64,000 nt of DNA from a virus, in the IMG/VR virus record IMGVR_UViG_3300046616_000358, positions 30,662 through 94,661 of that record. One strand, 5' to 3'. The notes under the pieces are model-generated. The model saw only the letters and a list, made by a program, of their open reading frames with translations, was not told the DNA's origin and searched no databases. This document shows, piece by piece, positions 31,901-43,900 of the stretch; position 1 is the stretch's first letter, and each line of letters opens with the position of its first letter. Position numbers and translations under genes: made by a program.

Positions 31901-34900
31901 TGCACGGCCGCCAGCGCGGCATCGCGCACATCCTCGTACTTGGCGAAGGGCTGGGCCTTGGCGATGGTGCGCACGATGGCGATAGGGTCGGTGGTGGCGG
32001 TTGGCTCCTGCTTCGAACGGGCGGCCACAACCGGTTTCAGGCTCGGGTAGTCCTCCAGCACGGCATCCGGTACCGGCTTGCCTTCGGCGGCGGCCATGGT
32101 GACGGCCGCTTCGTGGTGGCTGGCGGCCTGGGCGTCGAGGCGGTCAAAGTCCTTGGCGCCGCGCAGGGTCGCCAGCGGGGTCGGTTTCACGCCCAGTTGC
32201 GGGAAGTCGCGGCCGGCGCGCACGGCGTCGAGGTAGGCGGCGCGTGTCAGTTCCCAGGGTTCCTGCTCGGGCGTGGTGCCTTCCAATTCTGCTGAATTCG
32301 ACGGAATAGTGGCCGCATCTTCCTTGGCCACATAGCCCTCGCGGCGCAGGTAGTCGATACCGGCGCTGGTGGCGGCTTTCTTGGCGTCGCGCAGGCCGTC
32401 GTAGCGTTCGCCGTCGTCGCCTACCTGCCACTTGCCGTTGCCAATCTTCTGCACGTTGGCAATGGTGATGCTGCCGCTGCCGTCCTGGCCGTCCTCGCTG
32501 AACATCAGGCGGTGGGTGGTCACGCCGTCGCGCTGGCCAAGGTCGCGCCAGGTCATGTGCTGCTGGGCTTGGGCGGGGGTGAGGGTGTCGGCGGCTTCGG
32601 TGGTAGCAGCGGCCGGCGCTTCGTCCTGCTGGTACTCGGCGCGCACTTCTTCCGGCACATCATCGCCGCGCGTGATCGCCTCGTTGACCAGCCGTTCGTG
32701 CTGGCCGTAGGCGTGCGAATACACGTCGTCTGCAGCCTTGGCCGGCACATTGCCGCCGCGCTTGCTGATGTAGGCGCCGGCTTGCGCTTTCGCATAGTCG
32801 TCGCGGGTCAGTTGCCACGGCTCGCGGGCATCGTTGGCGGCCGGCTGCGCCTTGATCGCTTCAGTGGCGTCCTTCAGCTGGTAAGCCTTGGTGGCGGCGT
32901 CGTGCAGCAGGTCGGCCAGCTCGAGCGGGTCGCTGGCTTCATTCATCGCCGCTTTCAGGGCGGCGTGCTGCTCGGGGGTGACGTAGCCTTCGGTGCTCAG
33001 CTGATCGAGCTCGCTCGAAGCGTCCCGGGCTTCGTCCAGCGCGGCCTTGTTCATGGCGCGGGCGGTGTCGGCCCAGCGTTCGTCGGCGCGCTTGGCGACC
33101 AGCAGCTGTTCGAAGCTGCCTTCCGTGTTGCGTTCGGCGTCCACGCGGGCGGCGTCGGCCAACAGGCGGCGCGCCACTTCGTGGTGGAACGGCGCCATGT
33201 CCTGCTTGCTCATGCCGCGGTAGGCGGCAAACGCTGGGTCGTTGTAGACCGCGTCTTCGATCGCGCGGCGGGCGCTGTCGGCGCGCTGGTAGTCGCCGTA
33301 GGCGCGGCGCTGTTCGGCTTCAGCCTGGTCGCGCGCGTAGTAGGCTTGCAGTTCGGCGTCGGATTCGGTCCAGACTTGGCGCTCGCCATCCCAGAAGCCG
33401 GGGCGGGAAGCCAGGAAGGCGGCCGGTACGCCGGTGTCTTTCGCCTTGGCGGCCACGTCTTCCGGGGATGGGTAGGCCGGGTCGAGGCGGCGCATTTCGG
33501 CCGCTTCGGGCTCGCTCAGGCCGTGGTCGCGCAGCTTGGCGCGCAGGGCGTCGAAGCGGGCGGTGTTTTGGGCGGCAGTTGGCTTGGCCGGGGCGGCGGC
33601 CGGCGTTGCTGCTGCCTGCTGCTCCACCATGCCGATCAGGTCGCTCATGCTCTTGACGTCGCGTACTACCGGGTGGGTGCCGCGGTAGTTGCCAGTGTCG
33701 GTCAGGTACCAGCCGTTCATGCCGCTGCGCACCTGCCACGGCTTGCCGTCCAGTTTGACGATATTCCCGTCTTCATAGGGGTTGGCGAAGTTGACCTTGA
33801 ACGGGGCGCGCTGGGGGCCGGTCATGGGCTGCGGTTCGCTGGCGGCAGGCGTGGTGGTGCCTTGCTCGGCTTCCAAACTGGCCATCGGCGCGCTCTGGGT
33901 GGTGCCGTTGTCGTACTTCACCATCGCCACATGGATCAGCGGGCCGCTGCCGATCATGCCCTCGATCACGCCGGTGTGGCCGGTTTTCGTGTTCTTGACG
34001 CGGTCGCCCACGTCGTGCGGCGCGTAGCCTTGCGTCAAGACACCGGCACGGTAATGCTTTTCCCGCATCGGCTTGAAGCCGTCGGGGATGGCCGGCGGTT
34101 CTGCGGCCTGCGGTGCGGCTTGCGGTGCCGCCTGCTCTGCGGTGTCGATGATCTGCTGCAGGGTATCGCGCAACGCCTTGGCGCGGCCCGCTTCGCTGAT
34201 GCTGGGCTTGCGGTGGTTGACGGCGCGCTGGTCCCACAGGTGGTCGATGTCGCGTACCAGCATGTCGCCGATGTTGCGCGGCAGGCTGCTGCCGTGGATC
34301 AGGTCGACCAGGCCCATGCCGCGCTGGCGCAGGGCGTCGGCGTCGGCGCGGGTGTCCAGCGCTTCTTTGTCCTGGATGTCGTGCAGCAGGATGGCGGCGG
34401 TGCGGCCCACCAGGGTGCGCTCGAGGGGCTTGGGTTCGGCGGCCGGGGCGGGTGCCGGTGCGGCCGGCTTGGCCGGTGCCTTGGTCTTGGCCTCGTCGGC
34501 GTACCAGTTCTTCAGCCAGGCGATCGCAGCGTCGAACGGGATGCCGGGCGCCGAGCGCGCGCCGCCGCTGGCGGCAACCCGGTAGGTATCCTTGGCGCGG
34601 TCGTACCAGTACAACTCGGTCCCGGTGTTGCTGCCGGGCGAATGAATGATCAGGGGGTTGCCGCTCTTGAGGGTGTCGTTGGTGCCGCGCACGGTGAAGC
34701 CGGCGGCCTCCAGCTTGCCCACCGGCGTATCGGCCCGTGCGGCACGCTCGGCCGCTTCCTGTTCGTCCAGTGCGCGGCGCTTGTCGGCGGCCCGGCGCGC
34801 GCTGATGTCGGCCTGGTCGGCAAAGGCCTGGTCCGATTGCTCGGCGGCGGCCAGCCATGCGGTCTCCAGCGCGGCCTCGTCGGGTGCGGTGGCGGCCATC

Positions 34901-37900
34901 TTGTGGATGGCGTTGGCGAGCGTGTCTTTGCTGGCCGTGTCGAGCTTGCTGCGGGCCACGTTGATGGCGGCAGCCGCGCTGGTGGCGCCGCCGTTGCCGA
35001 TCGCCAGCCCGCTCTGGTGCTCGATGACCAGCCACGGGTTTTTCTTGGCGCCGTGGCGGCGGCCCACGTAGGCGCGCACGCCGTGCGGCAGGTCGGTCAC
35101 GTCGCGCACGTCGGTGTACAGGTTGGGGGTGCCGTCCTTGTCGTTCTGGGTGAAGCGGAACGGCTTGCCGATTTGCTGGGCCAGCGCGTGTGCGGCCACC
35201 TGCTCGCCCTGTTCGAGCATGTCGTGGATCGCGGTTTCCGGGCTGGTACCCAGCCGGATCGTGCTCTTTTGCGGGCGCGGGCGGCCCTTGAAGCCTTCGG
35301 TGGCCATGACCTGGTCGCGGAAGCGGGTCAGGTTGTCCTTGTTGTTGGCGACCGTGAATTTGCCATCGCCGGGCACGTCGAAGGTGATGAAGTGGGCGGC
35401 TTTGCGGGCGGCCATGGCACGCTGCTCGGCGGCCCTGACCTTGGCGCGGGCAGCGTCGCGCTGGCTGGGGCTGCTGGCCTTGTTCACCGCTTCGCGCGCG
35501 TCCTCGAGCGCCCGTGCGGCCGCGTGCAGCTCGGTGTCCTCGGCGTTGGTGGTGGTGTCGGCACCGGCGGTCAGGATCGCGGCGTTGATCTTCTGGATCA
35601 GGTCGGCGCGCGCTTCCTCGTTGTTCATGATCGTGTGGTCGGCCGCCTTCTTCAGCGAAGCGGTGATCACGGTGGGGGTGGCGGGTTCGGTGTGGCCGGC
35701 CTCGATGTGCTCGGCCGCCAGGGCCGGCTGCGGCGCGGCCGGGACTGCCTGCTCGGCCTTGGTAGTCTGGCCAGGCGTGCCAAAGTGCTCGCGCACCAGA
35801 TCCTGGTCTGCCAGCGCCTGCAGCCCGGCCTCGACATCATCCGGGTGCTCGGCCTTGATGGTGGCGCGCATGGCTTCCACGCTTTGTTTGTTGCCGGCCA
35901 GCTCCATCGCGGCGTACATGGCGCGCACCTGGTCGTCGGAAAGGGCGTCCACCTTGGCGTCGTTGATCTTCCCGCGCGCCTCGAGGGCGGCGTAGGCGGG
36001 GCTGCCTTCGAGGTGGACCGGGCTGTCGGCCGGCGCGGCGGGGGCCACTTCTGGCACTGGCCGGGCTTCCTCGATCAGGCCATACGAGCGCATCGCGTCG
36101 ACCACTTCCACCGGGCGCAGGAAGTCCATGCGGCCGTTGGCCTTGCGCGCGGCGATGGCCTTGGCGGCGTCGATGATGCCGTCGGTGGTGGTCTTGCTGA
36201 TGCCCAGGTCGGTCAGGCCGGCGCGGATCTTGGCCAGCTGCTTGCGGTAGTCGCTGTCGGAATACAGCTTCCCGAACGGCACCGCTTTGCTGACCAGCGC
36301 GCTGATGGTGCCGGCAGGGTACTGCTTGGCGGCAGTGCCCGGCTTTTTGAAAAGCTCCGCCGCTTTCTTGCTGTCGCTGCCGTTCGGCTGGCGCGCCTTG
36401 GGCGCTTCCACCTGCGGCGCGGTCTGGCGGCCCGGCGGCTTACCGGCAGCCAGCGTCCCGTAATCGTTGGGCATCACGGCAAAGCCGGCCCCGCTCTCGG
36501 CGCGCACCACCAGGCGGCCATTGTCGGAAATCGACTCGACAGTGCCATTGGCGTGGTTGCCGTTTTGGTTCGAATAGATACCGCTGGCGAAATGCACCTG
36601 GTCGCCGACCTTGAACGGCGCTTGCGGCGGCGTGGCTGGTGCCGGCACTTCTGCGGCGGCCTCGGCTTTCTTCCAACGGCCGTCCCATTTCATGCTCGAC
36701 GTTTCACGCAGGCGACCGTTGCTGGATACCGTCATTTGGCCGTCGATCTTGACGTGCGGTGCGCCGCCGCGCTGGACGATCGTGCCGGTATAGGTCGCGC
36801 CGCCAAGGAACGCGGACGGCACGAACGTCTGCACCTTGTCGCCGATCGCCAGGCCAGCCTCTTTCATCTTGGCCAGCAGTGCCGCGTCGGTGCCGGCTTT
36901 TTCGGCCTTGTAAATCTCTTGCAGCGTCGGGTAGACGCTCTTGTATTCGTCGGTGGCGTGGTACTTCTGCAGCGGCATGTTCAGCTGCTTGGCGCGCGCG
37001 CTGACCCAGTCCATGGCGTCGGCGTAGGTTTCAAACGATGGTGCGGCCTGCGATGCGGCGCCGATGCCAAGGCGCTCGTTGAGCGTGCCGGGGCGGTGCT
37101 CGGTGCTGGTGATGCCGCTTACGCCGAACGCATCGAAGGCGCTGCGCGAGTCGACCTCATTCGCCACTTCGCGGGCGCGGGCCACCATCGCCTCGGCTTG
37201 TTCCTTGGTGTCGAACGGGCCAGCTAGGCGTGCCACGCGGCTATCGCGCAGCATGGTGACGTAAAACTTCTGCTCGCCCTCGGGTGCCGGCACTTCTGCG
37301 GCCGGTGCCGGGGGTGGGGCGTCTACAGCCGCTGGTTCTTCTGCCGCAATGGGTGGCTTCCCGACAAGCGCCTCGATGTGCGTCTGTCCGTTGCGCTTGG
37401 CCACCTGGAGTCGATGCCAACCGTCGATGATCGTAACGCGGCCATCGCTTTGCAGTTCGTAGATTGGGCGCGATACGGTTTCGGCATCGCGGATGGCTTT
37501 CAGGCGCTCATCAAGCTGTTCGGGCTCGGGCGCTTCATCCTGGGCAATGATGCTACCGACCGGCACCCGCGCGATGCGCCAATCCCAGTCTTGGGCCTCG
37601 TCAGCCTCCAGCATGTAGATGGCGTCGTCGCTTGCCGCGAACGGGTCGGTTTTGCTGCCTTCGGCAAACCACGAAGGCACTTCGCCCGCCCGTTGCCCAG
37701 CCTGCAGCCCGCGCCGCGCGATTTCGTCGGCAATCGGCTTGGCGCGCTTGGGCAGTTCTTGCTGGGCGCGCAGCAGCTGGGCGTCGGTCATGGCCTTGAT
37801 CGACAGGCGGTTTAGCTGCTGGGTGGTCAGGTCGTGCTCGGTCAGCGCTTCCGGGTCGACCGTTTCGGCGTCCTGCGCGCGGCGCTCCAGTTCGCTCAGC

Positions 37901-40900
37901 TCGCGGCCCGGTTCGGCGCGCTGGTCGTCGCGCACGATGCGCGGGCGCGGGCGGCCATCGGCCATGTCCGACTGCATGATGTGGTGCAGGGCGTCGTTGC
38001 GCGGGCGGTTCTCGGTAATCAGCGCGCGCAGGCGGTTGGCGTCGGCCGACACGTTGCCGTCGTAGCCGGATGCCAGGATCGCGTCCAGCCGCGGCTGCAG
38101 GCGTTCGTCGGAGGCGGCGCCCAGGATATGCACGCCGTGGATGTTGTCGCCGTACTGGCGCAGCAGGTCGGTCAGTTCGGCGTCGGACACGCCTTCCACC
38201 GCCGACGGGATGCCGATGATCGGCGCGATGTCGCCGGCCGGGTCCAGGCCCAGGTGGCGCATCATCTGCTCATACGCGGCGGTCAGGCTCAAGGGGCCGC
38301 CCTGCAGCGGCACGATCGCCTGCAGGCCGAAGCCGTTGATCTGCTCGGCGTACTTTTCCACCAGGGCCAGCGAGGCGGTCTGGTCGGTCACGACGTCGGG
38401 CATGACCAGGAACATGCGCCCCATCGCCATGCCGGCGCTGGCCTTGCTCAGTTCGCGCTCGATCTCCTCGTAGCGGTCAAACAGCGCGTCCGGGTCCAGT
38501 TGCGCGGGGGCGGCCGCTTCTCTCTGTTCCTTCTCCGCCGCTTCCGCTTCGCGCTGGTTGCGGCCGTGGATGGTGTAGGCGCCGGAATCGACGAACAGGT
38601 AGGTGCCCTCGGTGTCGGCCAGTTGTTGGGCGATCTTGGGGGTCGAGACTTTCGACAGTTCCAGCACCGAAATGCCGACGTTTTTACCGTTGGCAAACAT
38701 GCGGGTGAAGTCGCCCGGTGCCGACATGCCTGACAGGAAGCGCAGCGGCTGCTCCGGGGTGCCGTACACGCCCGGCTTGAATTCGCCGTCGATGTCGACC
38801 GGGTTGCCGGCGTTGGCGACGGTGGCGGCCAGGCGGCGCTGGGCTTCGAGCTCGGCGGCCGGGTGCGACTCTGGGATCACCAGTTCGTGCGCGACGTTGT
38901 TGGTCTTGGCCTGCGCGTCCAGCGCGCGCAGGTACTCGCCCAGCTGGCCGCGCTGGACCCCGATGAAGCCCTCGGTGCCGCTCGGCTCGATGCCGGGCGC
39001 GACGAAGCCGGCCTTCTGCAACTGCTGCACGTAGGCGGCGGCCACCTCGCGGTAATCGCTGGGGGCGGCGATGAACACGCTGCTGAAGTTCTTGTGGGCG
39101 AAGTCGGCCAGGTCCACGCCCTCGGCCAGCAGCGCGGCGCGGCGCTCGGGCGTCATCGCCTGTTCGTAGTTCTCGATCGGCTTGTCGGCATGGATCAGGC
39201 CATGCTTGGCCGAAATCACGTACACGTCGGGCCGCGCGCGCGGGTCTTCCGGCATCCATTTGCGCAGCATTTCAAACATGCTGCCCTGGTACAGGTCGGC
39301 CGCCTTGTGGATGCCGGCCAGCTTGCGGTCGGAACAGGCGATCAGCAGCAGCGGGCGGGCGTCGGTGGGGTCGTAGGCGTGGATCTGCTGCTGGGTGGCG
39401 GCGGGCGCCACGGCGCTGGCGGCGCGCGCGGCGCGGCGCGCCTCGATCTCCCTGGCCACCGGTTCGGCGCGCTTGGGCAGTTCGCGCTGGGCGCGCTGCA
39501 ATTGCGCGTCGGTCATGGCCTTGATCGACAGGCGGTTTAGCTCTTGCGTGGTCAGTTCGCGCGCGCGCTCGGGCAGGGCGCCGATGGCAGCATCGCTGGC
39601 GCGGTCTGCCGCGTCGGCTTGGGACAGGGCGGTGCGCGCTTCCTCGGCCGAACCGTAGTCTTTGCCGGCGCGTTCGTCGCGCCATACGACGGCGTGCTGG
39701 CGGTTCAGGGTCGGGGTGGCGGTGCGCGCGCCGACGGTAACGGGTTCCTTGGCGGCCAGCAGGGTGTCGCGCTGGCGTTTGCCGTCCAGCCAACCGGCTT
39801 CCCATGCTTCGCGCTCGGCTTTCTTGCGCACGTCCGACGGCGGGTGCATCGCATAGCCGTCCAGGGCGGCAGTCTGCCCGCGCTTTACCAGCGCCGGGTC
39901 GTGGTTGGTCTGGGCCTGGCTGCCGGCTGCATCGCGCGTCGGTTCTCCTGTTGGTGCAGGCGTTCCATTCTCGGCAGGCGGGGTGGGCGCAGCCGGGGCG
40001 GTCGTTTCGAGCGGGTGGACGTAGGCCAGCACCTGCTCGGCGCTCAGGGCGGCAACGGCATCCTCGCTGTCGGTGCCGTCGTGGTAGTCGGCAATGGCGT
40101 GGTAGGCGGCCTTCCATTGGCGGGCTGAAATGTCGTTGGCGAACGGGGCCAGTTTCGGGTTGGCGCGCATGCCTTTGCCGGCGGCGCCCATGGCGGCGGC
40201 AAACGAGCGAAAGCCCTTGCGTACCAGCAGTTCAATCACTTTGGACAGGGCCGGCAGCAGGTCGCCAGCGGTGTAGAGCTGGCCGCGGGCGTTCAGTTTG
40301 GCGCCGGACATATCACCCAGCACGTCGCCCAGGTGGCCCCAGGCGTCGGCCAGTTCGGCGTCGAGCGGGTCGGTTTCTGCGGCGGGCTCGGCCTTTGGCG
40401 CAGTGTCCGGCGTAACGGCGGGCGCGCTTGGCGCGGATTTGGCTTCGTTTGGCGCATTCGGCGCGGCGGGCGCGGACTGCTGGTATGGCGAAGCGAATTC
40501 AGGCGCGCTTTTACTTGGCGTCGGCATGTCGTCGTTCATCTTGACGTTCCATGCCAATTTCGCATCAGCTACCGGGATGCCCAATTTGGCGGCGGCAGCT
40601 TTGAAGTCGTCGGTGCCGGGGCGCATCAGGCTGGCACTGTGCGGCATTGCAAAGGCGACGGCGTCGCCCAGTTTGCTCCATGCGCTGCGGCGGGCGCCCG
40701 GCGTTTCCGTGGGGGCTGCCGCTGCGTCCGGGGCCGTGTCCTTCGGCATGCCGAAAATCTTGTTGCCGCGGCCGATCGCGCCGGCTTGCTGCAGGGCGTC
40801 CTTGATCTGCTGCGGGGTGGCGTGGTCCGGTACCGTGACGTCGGCGCCGGTGTTGAAGTCCTGGGCGGCGTACTTGCCGATGTGGACCACGCCGTTCTGG

Positions 40901-43900
40901 ACGGTGATCGGTTCGGCGCTGTTGGGCAGCTTGCCGAGCGACAGCGTGGCGGGGGCGGCGGGCAGTTCGGGCAGCGGGAAGCCGGCGCCTTGCCACTTCG
41001 CCAGCTGGCCTTCGGTCGGCGCGGTCGGCATGCCTTCGTCGGCCAGGTTGTTGCTGCCGTCCAGCTTGTAGTAGTTGGCGATCAGGCTCAGCGGGTCGCC
41101 GGCCAGCATGCGGCCGCGCTTGATCGTTACCAGGTGGATCGCCGACAGGCTCTTGCCGGTGCTGGTGACTTTCTTCTGGTTGGCCAGGAAATGCTGGGTC
41201 ACGCCGTTGTGCTCGACCGTGATCGGGTGCCACGATCCCAGCGTCGCGTGCGGCAGTGCCTCGAATGCGGCGCGGATCTTTTGCGCGGCCGTCGCCGGGC
41301 TGGCGGCGGCTGGTGCCACTTCTGCCGCTTTGTCGGCGGTCTGGGTCGCGCCATCGGCCACTTCGGCACTGGGGAATTCGTGCGCCAGCGGGATCAGGTC
41401 GCGGATCGGGGCAGCGAAGCGGATCACCCGGATCGGGTCGTTGTCTTCCAGCCTGGCCAGCCACTGGTGGTGGCCGTCGAGGACGTGGTTGTCGCTCGAG
41501 ACCAGGATGGCGCGGTCGCCGCCTTCATGGGCCTTGGCCTGTTCGACCTTGGCGTGGGAAAATTCCTGCTGGGTCGGGTGCAGGGTGCTGGGCAGCACTT
41601 CTTCCTGCTGGTGCGGGACGCCGCGCGCGGCCAGGAAGTTGACCAGGGCGCCGCGGTGCTCGGCTTTAACCTGCGGCATGTCGGCGCGCGGGATGGCCAA
41701 GGTGCCGGAATCGGGGGCGAAGGCGGTCCAGTCGCGGTCGATCTGGTGGCCGGCCAGCTCGGTGACGGGGTCGGCGGCGGTTGGGGCGGCGGCCGGCTGC
41801 GCGCGGATACCCGGGATCTTGCGCGGGACTTGCAGGTTCCCGGCGAAGGTATCGCTGAACTTCGACGTGGGCGTTTCAAGCAGCAGGGTGAACGTCCCAT
41901 CGCCATTGTCGGTGACTTGTACCACCCGGGCCGGCCTGCCTTGTGGCGTGATCCAGTCGCCTGCCTTGAGTTGCGCAACGGTGGTTTTTTCGGTGCCGAT
42001 GAAGCTCACGCCAAGCGGCAGGCCGAAGGCGTTGCGTTCCACCTTCTCGGCGGCCGGTGCGTCTTCGGCTAGTGCCGGCTGGGCGTCAGCGGCCGTACTT
42101 GCAGCAGATACATCAGGTCCAGCGCCTGGTGCAGGTGCGGCGGGAACGGCTGCTCGGTTTTCGCCAGCTGCTTGATCAGCTTGGCGTCGGCCTTGCTCAC
42201 CAGCTTGGACTGGCGCAGCAGGCGCAGCGCTTCCCAGGCCGTCATTTCGTTGTCCAGCATCAGCGGCATGTCCTGCATGGGCGGCTCCGGTGGCGGTGGG
42301 GGGGGCTTTGCGGCCGTTCTTGACGAAGGCCTTGAAGGCGGTCATCAGCGGTTCGCGCTGGCCGGCCGGTACCTTGGCCTTGTTCAGTTCTTTCCAGAAG
42401 TCGGTGCCGTTTTTCGAGCGCTGGGCGGCGGCCAGCAGCTCGGGCGGCAGGGCGGGGGCGGGCGCGGCGGCTGTGGGCGCGGCGGCCTTGCGCTCGGGTA
42501 CCGCGTCGACCAGTTCGTTGGGGGCGGCAAACACCGGTTCGTTGAAGGCCTGCGCGGCGGCGCCGTGGCGCTCGACGTGGGCGATTTCGTCGGCGCTCGG
42601 CGCGCTGTTGCGGTAGCCGTCGCGGCGCAGGCGCTCGGCGAACACGGCCAGTTGCTGCTTGGCCGGGACGGTCGGCAGTTCGCCCAGCACCTGGTCGAGC
42701 ACGTCAAGGCGGTTGTTGCGCGAGGTGGCGGCCTGGTGGGCGTCGAGGCGGCCGTTGACGGCTTCCAGCTCGGAAGCGCGCTGCAGGCGCTGGGTGGCCA
42801 GGTAGTCGGCCTGGGCCTGGGTGGCGGCGGCGGCTTGGCGGGCGGCAGCAGCTTGCTGCTCGGCGGCAGCGGCGTGTGCCTTCTCTGCGGCCTCGGCAGC
42901 AGCGACGCGCCGGGCGATTTCGGCGGCGTCTTGCTCGTTGTCCCAGTCGTCGATCTCGCCGGCGTGCTGTTGCGTGGCCTGCTCCCGGGCCGCTTCGGCG
43001 GCCAAGGCGTTGGCCACTTCATTCGGGTCGTCGGCGGCGCGCAGGCGGCCGTCGTAGTCGATGCCGTTGTCGTAGGCCGGGGCGGCGCCGCCGCCTTCCT
43101 GCAGCGGGGTGATCGGGGTGCGCTTGTGCGCGCCCTGCATGTCGCGGTTGCCTTCGAAGTCGAGCGCGTTGGGGTCGGTCGGGGTCAGTGCCATGCCTGG
43201 CGCGGCAGCCACCGGCACCGCCGGTACCGGGGTGGCCTGGTACGGGATCGGGTTGTACGGGGCGTTGGCGGCGGCAGCGGCAGCGGTGGCGGCCGCATGC
43301 GCGGCGGTGGCCAGCGGGCCGGCGTTGGGGGCCAGCGGCGGTACCGGCGCGGCGACCGGGGCCGGGGCGCGTTGCGGGGTACGCTGCGGGGCGCTGACAG
43401 CGCCGCCGACGGTGCCCATCACGCCACCGCCCAGGGTGCCCAGCGCGGCGGCGTCTTCGGCCTGGGCGCGCGAGGCGTTGCTGAACGGGTCGTTGCCCTT
43501 GCCGTATTCTTCAAGCAGGGTCTGGCCGTATTCGGTGGCGCCTTCGATCGGCGCGGCGCCCAGTGCGCCCAGCCCACCACGGGCGGCGCGGCCCTGGATG
43601 CCGGGCAGGGCGGCGGCCGGCTTCATGAAGCGCGACTTGCCCAGCATGACGTCGAGGCCGATCTTGTCGCCGACGAATTCCAGACCACCGGCTGCCAGCG
43701 TGGCGCCGAAGGCCTTGGCCAGTTCGGCGCCGCTCAAGACGCGGTCGGGGTTGCTGCTGGTCAGGTCGCCGTAGATTTCGCCGCCTTCCATGCCCAGGGC
43801 GGAAGCGCCGATGGCGGCGGTCTGGCCCAGGTGGGCGGCGACGTTGGTGGTGGCCTGTTTGGTCAGCTGGGCGCTGGTGGTGCGGGTGGCGATGTTGGTG

